Source: a virus
Virus record (IMG/VR): IMGVR_UViG_3300002231_001581
Location: 1 to 30,152 of that record
Strand: one strand, 5' to 3'
Length of the DNA stretch: 30,152 bases
Shown: piece after piece, positions 1-7,721 of the stretch
How the letters are laid out: each line of letters begins with the position of its first letter
Position numbering within the stretch: position 1 is the first letter of the stretch
Position numbers and translations under genes: made by a program
The notes under the pieces: generated by a model
What the model was told of the DNA's origin: nothing
Seen by the model: only the letters and a program-made list of their open reading frames with translations
Databases searched by the model: none

Positions 1-1
1 T

Positions 2-1054
2 ATAGATTCTGGTGTAGTGACGTATGCAAAGATTCAGAACGTGTCTGCCACCGACCGGATTCTTGGCCGGGATTCGGCGGGAGCTGGAGTAATAGAGGAA
101 ATCACTCCTGCTAATCTCAAGATCATGTTGAGTCTCAATAACGTTGAGAACACCGCTCTTTCGACGTGGACTGGCAGTGCAAACGTTAGCACTCTCGGTA
201 CGATTACAACCGGCACGTGGAATGCCACGACTATCGATGAAGGTAAGCTCGATCTAACCCTTACAACGACGGCTCTTAATGCTTCTGGGGTGACAACAAC
301 GCTTGGGACCATAGCTGGCACACTAGACGCTGGGTCGGCCACGAGTCTTGAAGTTCCCAACAGTGCTGCGCCTACGGTTGATGCTGCCGGCGAGATTGCC
401 GTTGATACGAATCTGTTCTCAGCCGGCCAGGGTACGATCGTTGTTTATGATGGCATGACTGCTCTTAACGTTGTGACGACGACCGATACACCGGGCGATA
501 ATGAGATTCCTAAATATGATTCGGCGATAGGCACAGTGACATGGGAAGCTGATGCTGGTAGCACATCCACAATGGATGCTATTGTGTTAATGCCTGCCGA
601 CATGAATTTACCCGCGTCGAATCCTGCTACTGTTGATCTTGGTACGACGCAGCACATGATTATGTTCGATGACACAACAAACGAAAGCGGTAATTGGACG
701 AATATTCCAGTCAACAACTACCAAGGCGGAAGTCTGACAATCACAATCCAATACACAATGGCTTCTGCAACATCTGGAGCGGTCGTTGTAAAGGGTGAAT
801 TGTGGGCTATGACACCCGGCGATGCTGCTGATGTTGATACCGAGAGCTATGGTACAGCGGTGAGTACGACTGAAACTGTACCAGGTACGGCAGGCTATCC
901 GGGTAGCTTCACGATAACTTTTACGGCGGCCGCTGAACTCGATAGTGTTGCCAACGGTGATATGCTGGCTATCCGTATTACTCGCGATGCAGCGAATGTG
1001 TCAGATACCGCAACAGGCGACTTGGAAGTGAGGACCATATTGTGCACAGAGTAA
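2..1054 (+). CDS. Tail fibre protein, C-terminal part (5' truncated by window edge)
   Basis: The frame is open to the left edge, so the in-frame GTG at 17 is internal and the real start lies outside. The visible 350 residues begin with the block VTYAKIQNVSATDRILGRDS, a hallmark of phage tail-fibre shafts, followed by LGTITTGTW-type strand repeats typical of trimeric fibres. The last 140 or so residues are Ser/Thr/Gly/Ala-rich with alternating hydrophobics, consistent with a beta-sandwich tip. No intramolecular chaperone (peptidase S74) motif is seen at the C terminus. The protein should sit at the distal tail and take part in host recognition. G+C is about 50 percent, higher than most genes downstream of 4.5 kb. 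It overlaps the next gene by 13 bases. Role is inferred from family patterns; the receptor is unknown. Confidence 0.82.
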   Translation: MDSGVVTYAKIQNVSATDRILGRDSAGAGVIEEITPANLKIMLSLNNVENTALSTWTGSANVSTLGTITTGTWNATTIDEGKLDLTLTTTALNASGVTTTLGTIAGTLDAGSATSLEVPNSAAPTVDAAGEIAVDTNLFSAGQGTIVVYDGMTALNVVTTTDTPGDNEIPKYDSAIGTVTWEADAGSTSTMDAIVLMPADMNLPASNPATVDLGTTQHMIMFDDTTNESGNWTNIPVNNYQGGSLTITIQYTMASATSGAVVVKGELWAMTPGDAADVDTESYGTAVSTTETVPGTAGYPGSFTITFTAAAELDSVANGDMLAIRITRDAANVSDTATGDLEVRTILCTE

Positions 1055-3411
1055 CGGCATTTGTTGTTCTCCTGTTTGCGTCTGCGGCATGGGCCATCGA
1101 CTTCGATGGCGTAGACGATTACGTGTCGATTCCTACAACCAATATGGGGTTGAGCAATAGCAGTGCGTGTACCGTCGCACTGTGGGTGAAGAACGACACG
1201 GACAACGATCTTGACGGTTTCTTCATGCTCAACCCGTCGTCTGGCAATAACAGCTATCTGCTCTGCATCTATTTTCAAACGGATGCAAACAACAGCCTGC
1301 TTGTGACGACAAATGGCGGCGGTAGCGGTAAAGGAGCCAAACCGTCAAGCAACTTTGACGACACCACGTGGAACCACGTTGTTGTCACAAAAGCGTCGGG
1401 CACGACAGTGCAGCCCATCATTTACATCAATGGCGTATCGAATAGTGTTGCATCTTCTTCCGGCTTAACCGGTTGGGCAACGAACGTGTTGCATCTTGGC
1501 CGGGGAGTAAATGCCTCGTATTACTCGAATTGTAAAATGGAAGATGTCCGCATCTACAACCGAGTGTTGTCCTCGAACGAGATTCTATCTCTGTATGGTG
1601 CTACCAGGGCAACCGCACTAAAACGTGCACGTGGTGCATTAGCGTCTGGTTTAGTGGGTTGGTACGAGATGCATGATGCAGCCATTGGAGCGGATGTCTC
1701 TGGCACCGGGACAGTACATGATTCGACCGGCAAAGATCACGGCGACGGCATTGATGGGGCAGATGGTTCGCTCATTGTTACTGAGCCGGCGTCAAATCAT
1801 GATGCGCCACCAGCACCTCCACCGCCACCCGGCAGTAATGATCCAATACTGGCTCCCTCGTTTGCGAATCAATCAGATAATACGTGGATCAGTGTGACAC
1901 CCGGAACGATTGGCAATCGTACTGGTTGGGAGAATAACGTACTCCAGATCGCGATTGGTATCTACGATCCTGACGGCGATACGCTGTCCCTGAACACGAT
2001 TGGGTTGCCAACCGGGGCAACCTGCACTGCCGACACCGACGAATGGACTTACACCGGTTCGCTCTCATGGCTTGACGCGCAAACTCGTGAATTGTATGAC
2101 GGCAGTTCTTACTGTCACTATCTCTTTGAATGGACGCCGAGCTATACGCAGAGCGGAAATCATGTTGTCACGTTTACTGCGAGTGATGGCACGAATACGG
2201 ACGCTGAGACAATCACTATTACCATCACCGATTTAACTGCGCCTACTAGTGTGCCGGTCTGGTCCGATTTTACATACGCTGGCGCTTTTCGGTTGCCGAA
2301 GAACGATGGATATCCTGCCCCAAATGACACGTTTGCATATTCACGTGGTTATTTTGCTTTTTATCCGAGTGGCGATAGCGGGGCGGGTTCAATTTACTAT
2401 CCGGCACATATTAACAGCGACGGAAAGTTTAGCGAGGTCGATATACCGAGTCCTTTGGGATCGGGCACTGATCCGAGCACGTATCCATACGCGAGTGTTT
2501 TGCGGCCGTTCGATCTGTTGGCGGGGCCGTACGAAGCAACGATGAGTACGCGATATCCCGGCTTTCAATGGGAGACTAATGGTGTTGCCTGTATGCAGGT
2601 GCCTGGCCTGACAGGTTATCGTCTGTTTTGGATTATTCGGCGCTACTACAATACTGGCTCAGTTGATTACGAATCGCATGGTGTGTCTGATGTCGATATT
2701 GCCACTCCCAACGCGGTTGGCGTTTGGAATATCGGGCCTGGATATGACAACAATCTCTCGTCACTCTATCTGTCACCAATTGATCCGACCTGGGCTGATG
2801 CAAATATCAGCGGTTATCGCTTGCTGACTGGCGCCTCTGGTGTGGCGGGTCAAGGTACGAGTTCATTCGGTCCGTGTGCGATAGCGATTAAGCCATGGGA
2901 TGGCGTCGGTGGTTGGCCAGCAGATCAGGCCGATACGCCTGGCAAGGATCTAGTCTATTATCCATCGTCGAACAAATTTGATAATTGGAGCCAGGCTGAT
3001 CGAGCGCACGGAGCGGCCTGGGTGCAGTTTACCTCAAAGAATTGTTTTCTGGCTGTTGTCATGCGCGGGTTAGGTCCTGAGATGTATGCGAATAGTTGGG
3101 AGTATCCGTATTGGCCAGGTGGAGACCCACTGAATGGTGATCACGGTTTCCATGGAATGCCATACATGCAACGCGTCTATCTCTATGACCCCGCTGATTT
3201 GGCGTCCGTAGCTGCCGGGTCGAAGAATCCTTATGACGTTGTGCCTTATGAGAGTGCTGATATCACGGCGCGAATGACACGTCGTGCATTTCTCGCACCA
3301 AAAGCGTGTTTCGATCCTGGAGGTCGGCTGTTTATGACGGACCAACAAGGTGATTCAACACAATCGCAGTATTCTAACTACCCGGTGATTTTTGTGTGGA
3401 CTACGCCGTAA
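1042..3411 (+). CDS. Secreted LamG-like / Ig-like multidomain protein
   Basis: The GTG start has a GAGG about 8 bases upstream, inside the end of the fibre gene. Residues 1-18 form a clear Sec signal peptide (MHR, hydrophobic core, cleavage after AWA). Residues about 19-185 look like a LamG/concanavalin-type jelly roll (FDGVDDYVSIP, WNHVVVTK, GRG, MEDVRIYNRVLS). A proline-rich linker lies near 250-262. Residues about 265-395 resemble an Ig/cadherin-like domain (YDPDGDTLS, FTASDG). The remaining roughly 390 residues start with FTYAGAFRLP, a block I associate with uncharacterised secreted proteins of environmental bacteria, perhaps beta-propeller-like. No catalytic motif is recognised. Virion proteins normally lack Sec signals, so this may be exported by the infected cell, or be a surface adhesin carried as cargo. 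Composition matches the fibre gene. Confidence 0.75.
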   Translation: MHRVTAFVVLLFASAAWAIDFDGVDDYVSIPTTNMGLSNSSACTVALWVKNDTDNDLDGFFMLNPSSGNNSYLLCIYFQTDANNSLLVTTNGGGSGKGAKPSSNFDDTTWNHVVVTKASGTTVQPIIYINGVSNSVASSSGLTGWATNVLHLGRGVNASYYSNCKMEDVRIYNRVLSSNEILSLYGATRATALKRARGALASGLVGWYEMHDAAIGADVSGTGTVHDSTGKDHGDGIDGADGSLIVTEPASNHDAPPAPPPPPGSNDPILAPSFANQSDNTWISVTPGTIGNRTGWENNVLQIAIGIYDPDGDTLSLNTIGLPTGATCTADTDEWTYTGSLSWLDAQTRELYDGSSYCHYLFEWTPSYTQSGNHVVTFTASDGTNTDAETITITITDLTAPTSVPVWSDFTYAGAFRLPKNDGYPAPNDTFAYSRGYFAFYPSGDSGAGSIYYPAHINSDGKFSEVDIPSPLGSGTDPSTYPYASVLRPFDLLAGPYEATMSTRYPGFQWETNGVACMQVPGLTGYRLFWIIRRYYNTGSVDYESHGVSDVDIATPNAVGVWNIGPGYDNNLSSLYLSPIDPTWADANISGYRLLTGASGVAGQGTSSFGPCAIAIKPWDGVGGWPADQADTPGKDLVYYPSSNKFDNWSQADRAHGAAWVQFTSKNCFLAVVMRGLGPEMYANSWEYPYWPGGDPLNGDHGFHGMPYMQRVYLYDPADLASVAAGSKNPYDVVPYESADITARMTRRAFLAPKACFDPGGRLFMTDQQGDSTQSQYSNYPVIFVWTTP

Positions 3412-3431
3412 TGTGACTAAAGGACCTGCAA

Positions 3432-3845
3432 ATGAATGATAATCTGCTGCTTCAATTGGGCGTCGGTGGTATCATCGCGTTATTGGTATTGAAGTCTGTT
3501 TTCGATTTTTTGCAGACAACTAAATTTGTTAAGAACGGGCGACCTTCAGTTGAGGAGCTATTGCGCCAGGTCGTCGCAACAAACAGTGCCTTGGCAGAAC
3601 AGATGCAAGTGCTGGTCCAAGAGACGCATGATTTGTGGATGTGGCACTCGCAAACAGACGAAGAGGGCGTCAAGGTGTGGTATGTGCGGAAGTCACTTGA
3701 AAATGCAATCATGAAATTGGCAGATAATGTGGACCGCGAGATCGGCCTATTGGAAAGGCTGGACCGGCGGCTGGAGAGGGTTGAGGAGAGAATGGAAACG
3801 AGGGCTAAAAACAGGTCACGTACAGATGCTAATGCGTCGAGTTAG
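3432..3845 (+). CDS. Small membrane protein with coiled coil, holin-like candidate
   Basis: This 137-residue protein has one N-terminal membrane segment (about residues 9-26, LGVGGIIALLVLKSVFDFL) followed by a hydrophilic helical region. The last third is strongly charged with heptad-like Leu/Ile spacing (ENAIMKLADNVDREIGLLER) ending in a basic tail, suggesting a coiled coil. An AGGAC motif sits 8 bases upstream of the ATG. Size and topology fit several phage membrane proteins, including class III-like holins and XhlA-type accessory proteins, but no family-specific motif is visible. It is the first of three consecutive short genes with membrane or export signals, which suggests a lysis group. 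No endolysin is visible in the window, so the lysis role is inference. Confidence 0.6.
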   Translation: MNDNLLLQLGVGGIIALLVLKSVFDFLQTTKFVKNGRPSVEELLRQVVATNSALAEQMQVLVQETHDLWMWHSQTDEEGVKVWYVRKSLENAIMKLADNVDREIGLLERLDRRLERVEERMETRAKNRSRTDANASS

Positions 3846-3870
3846 GGTTTCTCAGGAAAGAGGTGATGAA

Positions 3871-4383
3871 ATGAAACGGGACAAAGGCGAATTGATCAGC
3901 ATTATTACCGGCACTGTGTGTGTAGCAGTGATGGGGAGCTTCCTGATTGCAGGAGCTCCACGAGCAACGCCACGGGCAAGGCCGACACACTCAATTCCGA
4001 CGGCAGTCACAAATGCAACGGGCACTGAAGAAATCATAATCGGGTATCCGACTGAATGGGACATGATCGTGCTAGATGCATTCTGGACGCAGTACCGACA
4101 ACCGGACGCGATTCCTGTTGTGGACGCCCAAGGCAATCCGGTGCTCGATGCTCAGGGCAACCCAACAACTCGTGCAGTGACTGCTGCGGACAAGGAGGCG
4201 TTTCTCCAAAAGCAGGTAACTGCTTACATGTTTGCGATCGTCGAGGCATATTTGGTTGAACACGGCGAGACGCCGACCGGAAACAGCGTGAGCGAGAAAC
4301 GTACTAGCACAAAGACTGCTCTCGATCAGCTCAAACAACTCGAAAAGGTTCACGTCAGGACGAGAAAGCAGAGGAAACCATGA
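3871..4383 (+). CDS. Single-pass membrane protein, possible inner-membrane spanin
   Basis: The ATG at 3871 is preceded by AGGAAAGAGG, an excellent ribosome binding site, so I prefer it to a longer form reaching back to 3727 inside the previous gene. The 170-residue product starts MKRDKGEL and has one membrane segment (about residues 8-27) followed by a Pro/Thr/Arg-rich stretch and a helical domain. A short internal duplication, VDAQGNPV then LDAQGNPT, lies near residues 89-104. The C terminus is basic. N-in, C-out topology and a 4-base ATGA overlap with a downstream exported protein are what an i-spanin/o-spanin pair would look like, but no long periplasmic coiled coil is evident. A neutral reading is phage membrane protein of unknown function. 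Confidence 0.6.
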   Translation: MKRDKGELISIITGTVCVAVMGSFLIAGAPRATPRARPTHSIPTAVTNATGTEEIIIGYPTEWDMIVLDAFWTQYRQPDAIPVVDAQGNPVLDAQGNPTTRAVTAADKEAFLQKQVTAYMFAIVEAYLVEHGETPTGNSVSEKRTSTKTALDQLKQLEKVHVRTRKQRKP

Positions 4384-4772
4384 AGAAGATGATGTTTGGC
4401 ATTATACTCTTGTGTGCATGCTGTGCGATTGGCGCTGACGCTCCGAAGTTGAAGCCAAAAGCTCCGGACTGGCGGGAGATGGCCGCGACGACTGAAGGGC
4501 GGGCGGTGTTGGTGATGGCATTGATTAAAGGTAATAATTTGGAGGAGATTGATGCTTTAATTGCTGAGCCTAAGTCAATCTATAAGATGTGGGATTACTT
4601 TGCACAAGTTGCTAATTTATCTGATTCTACGCCTGAGCAGAAGGCGCAACATTATTTGGGAACTTTGAAGGTACTTCATTGGCAGACAGGCCAGCAAGCT
4701 GTACAAAATGCGGCATCGCAAGAGTTTGATGCTGAAATGGGCTGGGGTGTCAAGGTACAGACAGGTAAGTAG
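4380..4772 (+). CDS. Small exported protein, possible lipoprotein
   Basis: The 130-residue product begins MKKMMFGIILLCACCAIGADA, a signal peptide. Cysteines at the end of the hydrophobic core could act as a weak lipobox (LCAC), or signal peptidase I could cut after ADA. The mature part is about 110 residues, helical and without known motif. Start and previous stop overlap as ATGA, implying translational coupling. The gene is odd in composition: its first 140 or so bases use GC-rich codons like the fibre region, while the rest changes to TTA, AAT, GAT and ATT codons like the downstream genes. This could be an old recombination joint or an assembly joint. Function unknown; o-spanin is one option given the coupled membrane protein upstream. 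Confidence 0.6.
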   Translation: MKKMMFGIILLCACCAIGADAPKLKPKAPDWREMAATTEGRAVLVMALIKGNNLEEIDALIAEPKSIYKMWDYFAQVANLSDSTPEQKAQHYLGTLKVLHWQTGQQAVQNAASQEFDAEMGWGVKVQTGK

Positions 4773-4775
4773 GCT

Positions 4776-5483
4776 ATGACTACATATACTCTAAGAGCAT
4801 TAAGTTATGAGGGAGAAGCCCTCATAGCAGAGTTGGTATCTGTTTCGGATAGCTTAGTAGGTGCTTCGTCTAGTACTACGCCTATGACAAATGCTCCTGG
4901 AGCGTATGATTTTACTTTTACTGGTTTATCTGTTACTGGGTTACATATTTTACGTGTGCTAGATAACAGTAATCCTGCTTCTCCAGGGGGATTGTTTTCT
5001 CTTTATTATGATTTACAAGATACTTTTGATGTACAATATGATCTTACTACTAAGATGCTTCTACTCATAGACGATATTAAAGCAAAAACTGACACTTTAG
5101 GAGGAGGTTCTATTGAGGTAGTGTCTCCCGTATCTATTTCGGGGGGAGAAGTAACTTTAGTTGTAGGAGCTGCTTATTATGCTGTAGATGGCAGGTCCTT
5201 AGATTTTTCTCCTGCAAATGATGGAGATTGGCCAAATTTGACGGGAGCTACTATTACGTTTAGTATAAGTTGGCGCGGGCTTCAACAGCTAGAAGTTTCT
5301 GGTGCCGTAGTAAATCCTACTACTAATAAGTTGGTGCGTGTAGAGTTATCTTCGGCTAATACTTCTTCTTTGTATCCTCATCAACCTGGACCTCAAGTGT
5401 TTGCCCTGGAGGCTGTTTTGGCAGATTCAAACAAGGTGTCTCTCATACCGGAGGGAACTGTCATAGTAATTGGAGATAATTGA
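4776..5483 (+). CDS. Probable virion beta-protein (tail or baseplate associated)
   Basis: This 235-residue protein is rich in Ser, Thr, Gly and Val and lacks signal peptide or membrane segments. Residues about 1-75 look like an Ig-like module (GAYDFTFTGLSVTGLHILRV). A short helical stretch follows (residues about 88-105, MLLLIDDIKAKTDTLGG). The C-terminal half (YYAVDGRSLDFS, WPNLTGATITFSI) resembles the N-terminal beta domain of baseplate upper proteins (BppU-like) of some siphoviruses. It begins 4 bases after the previous stop and is the first gene wholly in the AT-rich composition. It is the last gene before a strong promoter and so closes the distal-tail region. The structural role is inferred from fold-like patterns and position. 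Confidence 0.55.
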   Translation: MTTYTLRALSYEGEALIAELVSVSDSLVGASSSTTPMTNAPGAYDFTFTGLSVTGLHILRVLDNSNPASPGGLFSLYYDLQDTFDVQYDLTTKMLLLIDDIKAKTDTLGGGSIEVVSPVSISGGEVTLVVGAAYYAVDGRSLDFSPANDGDWPNLTGATITFSISWRGLQQLEVSGAVVNPTTNKLVRVELSSANTSSLYPHQPGPQVFALEAVLADSNKVSLIPEGTVIVIGDN

Positions 5484-5491
5484 TTTTCTAC

Positions 5492-5520
5492 TTGACATTT
5501 CTAATGTATTTTGGTATAAT
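5492..5520 (+). promoter_or_regulatory. Consensus sigma70 promoter with extended -10
   Basis: TTGACA at 5492-5497 and TATAAT at 5515-5520 are both perfect matches, separated by exactly 17 bases, and TG-G at 5512-5514 adds an extended -10 element. It fills the 43-base gap between the genes at 4776 and 5527. Seven bases after the -10 comes an A at 5527 that is also the A of the downstream ATG, so the predicted transcript has no leader. It should drive the exonuclease/glycosyltransferase cassette strongly from host RNA polymerase. Confidence 0.85.
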
Positions 5521-5526
5521 GGGTCT

Positions 5527-6108
5527 ATGGAAAGAGCCCTATTTACAGATGATAAAATCGTAATTTTTGACTTAGAGTTCACTGATTCTAATGAGGGCCT
5601 ACCTGAAATTTTTGAGATAGGCGCCATCAAAGTAGATAGGTCTCTTAATGTTTTATCTACTTATGATACTTTAGTTAAGCCCACTTATTTAGATAAATTT
5701 ACCCTTTATAACACAGAATTATCTTCTATAAATAGAGAAGATTTGGAGTCTTGTGGTAGTTGGCAGGACGTGTGGCGGTCTTTTGCTGCATTTACACATT
5801 TTCAACATTTAAGATTATGTTCCTGGAATGCACCTTCGGATATTTCGGTTTTACGCCAAGCTTATTCCAGTATACATATTGGATTTCCACACAATTATAT
5901 GTGTATAGAGGCTGCTACAGTATTTGATACTGGTGCAGCTTTTTTAGGTTATAGTAAGCAGAGTAACTCTTTGGATAAACTTGCAAAAGATTTTTTAGGG
6001 AAGGAGCAAGTACATAGAGCATTAAAAGATTGCTATTTGATATTGGGACTATTTAACTTTTTATTGCAGGAAGAAACGGACTGTTCCTTCAATTTACTGG
6101 AGTTTTGA
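5527..6108 (+). CDS. DEDDh 3'-5' exonuclease (DnaQ-like)
   Basis: The 193-residue product carries the full DEDDh set: Exo I FDLEFT (D15, E17), Exo II WNAPSDISVL (D105) and Exo III HRALKD (H163, D168). Such enzymes remove nucleotides from DNA or RNA 3' ends using two metal ions, acting as proofreading subunits or free-standing nucleases. It is a single-domain protein with no polymerase attached. I choose the ATG at 5527 over the in-frame TTG at 5470, because the latter lies upstream of the promoter and inside the preceding gene. The ATG has no Shine-Dalgarno sequence and coincides with the predicted transcription start. It is the first gene of the accessory cassette. Substrate and whether it serves replication or defence are unknown. 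Confidence 0.88.
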   Translation: MERALFTDDKIVIFDLEFTDSNEGLPEIFEIGAIKVDRSLNVLSTYDTLVKPTYLDKFTLYNTELSSINREDLESCGSWQDVWRSFAAFTHFQHLRLCSWNAPSDISVLRQAYSSIHIGFPHNYMCIEAATVFDTGAAFLGYSKQSNSLDKLAKDFLGKEQVHRALKDCYLILGLFNFLLQEETDCSFNLLEF

Positions 6109-6110
6109 AA

Positions 6111-6551
6111 GTGCGCTATGATCTTTCGTCTTTATCTTTGGAAGAGCGAGTGTTTTGGCATAGTAGGAGAGTGGAGAAGGAGCTGCCTGCCCATCTTTTT
6201 GTAGAACAATTTGTTTCTGCTTATTCTACTAAGATACTAGAAAATATTTTAGCTCAAGTTAGAAAAGAGCGGGCCTATTTGTCGGTACTTATTTTACTTA
6301 AAAATAACTCTAAATTTTCCGCTCTTTACGTAGAATGTGTTCAGAAGAAGAAGAAACTTAATAAACTTAGTGCTCAGAAATGTACATTACTGTGTGATAA
6401 GATTAAAGGAAAGTTTTTTAATAATCGTAGATTTCAGGCTCTTGAGGGAGAATTGCGGCAAGCAACCAGGGAGTGGGAAAATGTTCGGGGGCAGCTAAGA
6501 GAAATGTGTAAAATTTTGGGTTTAACTTGGGAGCAGTTATATGTGGATTGA
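6111..6551 (+). CDS. Hypothetical helical protein
   Basis: I place the start at GTG 6111, which has GGAG 8 bases upstream, rather than at TTG 6105 where the spacing would be only 2. The 146-residue product is highly charged and almost entirely helical by pattern, with a lysine cluster (QKKKKLNKLSAQK) and likely coiled-coil stretches in the second half. I do not recognise a family. The arrangement of a middle 'IL-charged-F-x-AL' segment resembles the protein at 7722-8213, which could mean distant kinship. It overlaps the next gene by 11 bases and belongs to the promoter-driven cassette. Codons are AT-rich like its neighbours. Confidence 0.65.
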   Translation: MRYDLSSLSLEERVFWHSRRVEKELPAHLFVEQFVSAYSTKILENILAQVRKERAYLSVLILLKNNSKFSALYVECVQKKKKLNKLSAQKCTLLCDKIKGKFFNNRRFQALEGELRQATREWENVRGQLREMCKILGLTWEQLYVD

Positions 6552-6957
6552 GTTTTTTGTGCGAAAGCTATTGAAGAGGTTGCCTAGTGTCTGGCTTCCA
6601 GTTTCTTACGGAGAAGCTTTTGACAGGTATATTATACTTTGTCTGAAAAAAGATAGATTAGGGGATAAGTTTGATGACTCTGAGTTAGTCCAGGTAGAAA
6701 AATGGCTTAAATGTCAGGGTCTTTTTGCTAAAACGTTGGAAATTCCTGAGATAGTTACGCAGACTATTTTGTTGTCACAGGTTAATGCTACTTTATGGGA
6801 CCTTGAAATACTTGCCAGGAGAGATGACCCTGTGGAAACAATTGGGGCTGTGGTTAAAGAGATTCAGGCGTGTAATGCGAAACGAGCTCTAATTAAGCGG
6901 AGCATAGATTTGTTGCTTAATTGTCCTTTTTCTGAGGTTAAAGATTACTCCGAGTGA
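6541..6957 (+). CDS. DUF6165-like protein
   Basis: The 138-residue product matches the pattern I know for DUF6165: an N-terminal 'SYGE-x-DRYIIL-x-LKKDRL' segment, a central 'LSQVNATLWDLE' segment and a late 'CNAKRALIKRSID' segment ending in an acidic 'VKDYSE'. DUF6165 proteins are small helical proteins often encoded near glycosyltransferases and surface-polysaccharide genes; their biochemical role is not established. That context holds here, with several glycosyltransferase genes downstream in the same cassette and a GT9 gene at 21819. A GGGAG lies about 9 bases before the ATG, within the preceding gene. Assignment is by motif memory only. Confidence 0.55.
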   Translation: MWIEFFVRKLLKRLPSVWLPVSYGEAFDRYIILCLKKDRLGDKFDDSELVQVEKWLKCQGLFAKTLEIPEIVTQTILLSQVNATLWDLEILARRDDPVETIGAVVKEIQACNAKRALIKRSIDLLLNCPFSEVKDYSE

Positions 6958-7322
6958 TGATTATGTTAGATACTTCTTTAAGTGTGCAGGAAAGATTTGA
7001 GTATTTACGTGAGCATCTCCCAGAGGTTGGAGATATTTTAACTTCTAAATATCCTAATGAGAAGATAGGTGTTTTTGTGGAGATTCATCCGGGGGAGGGG
7101 AAAACTTCTAGGATAATGTATGTGCATGCTTTAATAGATAGGGAACGTACTGGATGGTATTTAACTAATAATTCCGGAGGAGTGAAAGTTTTAGTTGCTC
7201 CAAGGTCTCAACAGACTCTTTGTTCTGAGGCATCAGGCAATTTGGAGAATTTACAGGTGCAGGCTGTGCGTGTTTTGAGGCGGAGTCAGAGTGGGAAGGC
7301 TTTAGTTGTTGAGGTGGTCTGA
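6957..7322 (+). CDS. Hypothetical protein, beta-rich C-terminal half
   Basis: The likely start is ATG 6957, whose A is shared with the previous TGA stop (TGATG); GTG 6954 and ATG 6963 are alternatives, and none has a strong ribosome site. The product of about 121 residues has a short helical beginning (VQERFEYLREHLPEVGDIL) then mostly alternating beta-like segments (KIGVFVEIHPGEGKTSRI, GWYLTNN, VQAVRVLRR, ALVVEVV). I recognise no family and no catalytic motif. It ends in a TGATG overlap with the next gene, so the two are probably translated together. Confidence 0.6.
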   Translation: MIMLDTSLSVQERFEYLREHLPEVGDILTSKYPNEKIGVFVEIHPGEGKTSRIMYVHALIDRERTGWYLTNNSGGVKVLVAPRSQQTLCSEASGNLENLQVQAVRVLRRSQSGKALVVEVV

Positions 7323-7717
7323 TGGAAGAACTCAGAGTTAGGTTTTATACTTCTAAAGAATTGCCTAGAGAAATTAGAGGTTCTTTTAGGTTTGAAGAAG
7401 ATCCTTACCTCATGAAAGAAGGTAGTAATACTTATAAGTATCTTCTTGATTTAGAAGTAATTCATTATAGAGATAGTAAACATAGTGCTGGAATTATTTT
7501 AGCGCAACATGTTGAAGGAGACCTAGCTTATCTATCGGACGTTATTTTGGATGTAGATTCTTTTACTGTAGCTAAGTGGAATTTTGCAGATACTTTTAAG
7601 GGAAAGCAGCGAGAGTCTGAAGTAGTAAAACAACGCGGAGATGTTTTTGCTTGGTTAATTTGGAATAAGCCGGGCACGCTGACTGTAGTTGCCGATGATT
7701 CGGTTATATTTAGGTGA
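7322..7717 (+). CDS. Hypothetical protein
   Basis: This 131-residue protein starts at an ATG sharing its A with the stop of the gene before, with GAGGTGG just upstream as ribosome site. The sequence alternates charged and aromatic residues in a mixed alpha/beta pattern (YKYLLDLEVIHYRDSKHSAG, LAYLSDVILDVDSF, FAWLIWNKPGTLTVV). No membrane segment, signal peptide or known motif is visible. It sits in a run of small unknown genes between the exonuclease and the glycosyltransferases. No function can be assigned. Confidence 0.6.
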   Translation: MEELRVRFYTSKELPREIRGSFRFEEDPYLMKEGSNTYKYLLDLEVIHYRDSKHSAGIILAQHVEGDLAYLSDVILDVDSFTVAKWNFADTFKGKQRESEVVKQRGDVFAWLIWNKPGTLTVVADDSVIFR

Positions 7718-7721
7718 AATT

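Noticed and set aside
895-1278. Minus-strand open frame of 127 codons
   Set aside because: It spans the junction of two well-supported + strand genes, has no ribosome site and gives a low-complexity Val/Arg/Ile-rich product, so it is a shadow frame.
1673-2545. Three + strand frames inside the LamG-type gene
   Set aside because: They overlap a long coherent multidomain gene in another frame, and their products are Arg/Leu-rich without domain patterns.
5470-5526. TTG start extending the exonuclease by 19 residues
   Set aside because: This start lies upstream of and across the consensus promoter and within the preceding gene; the family motif begins soon after ATG 5527.
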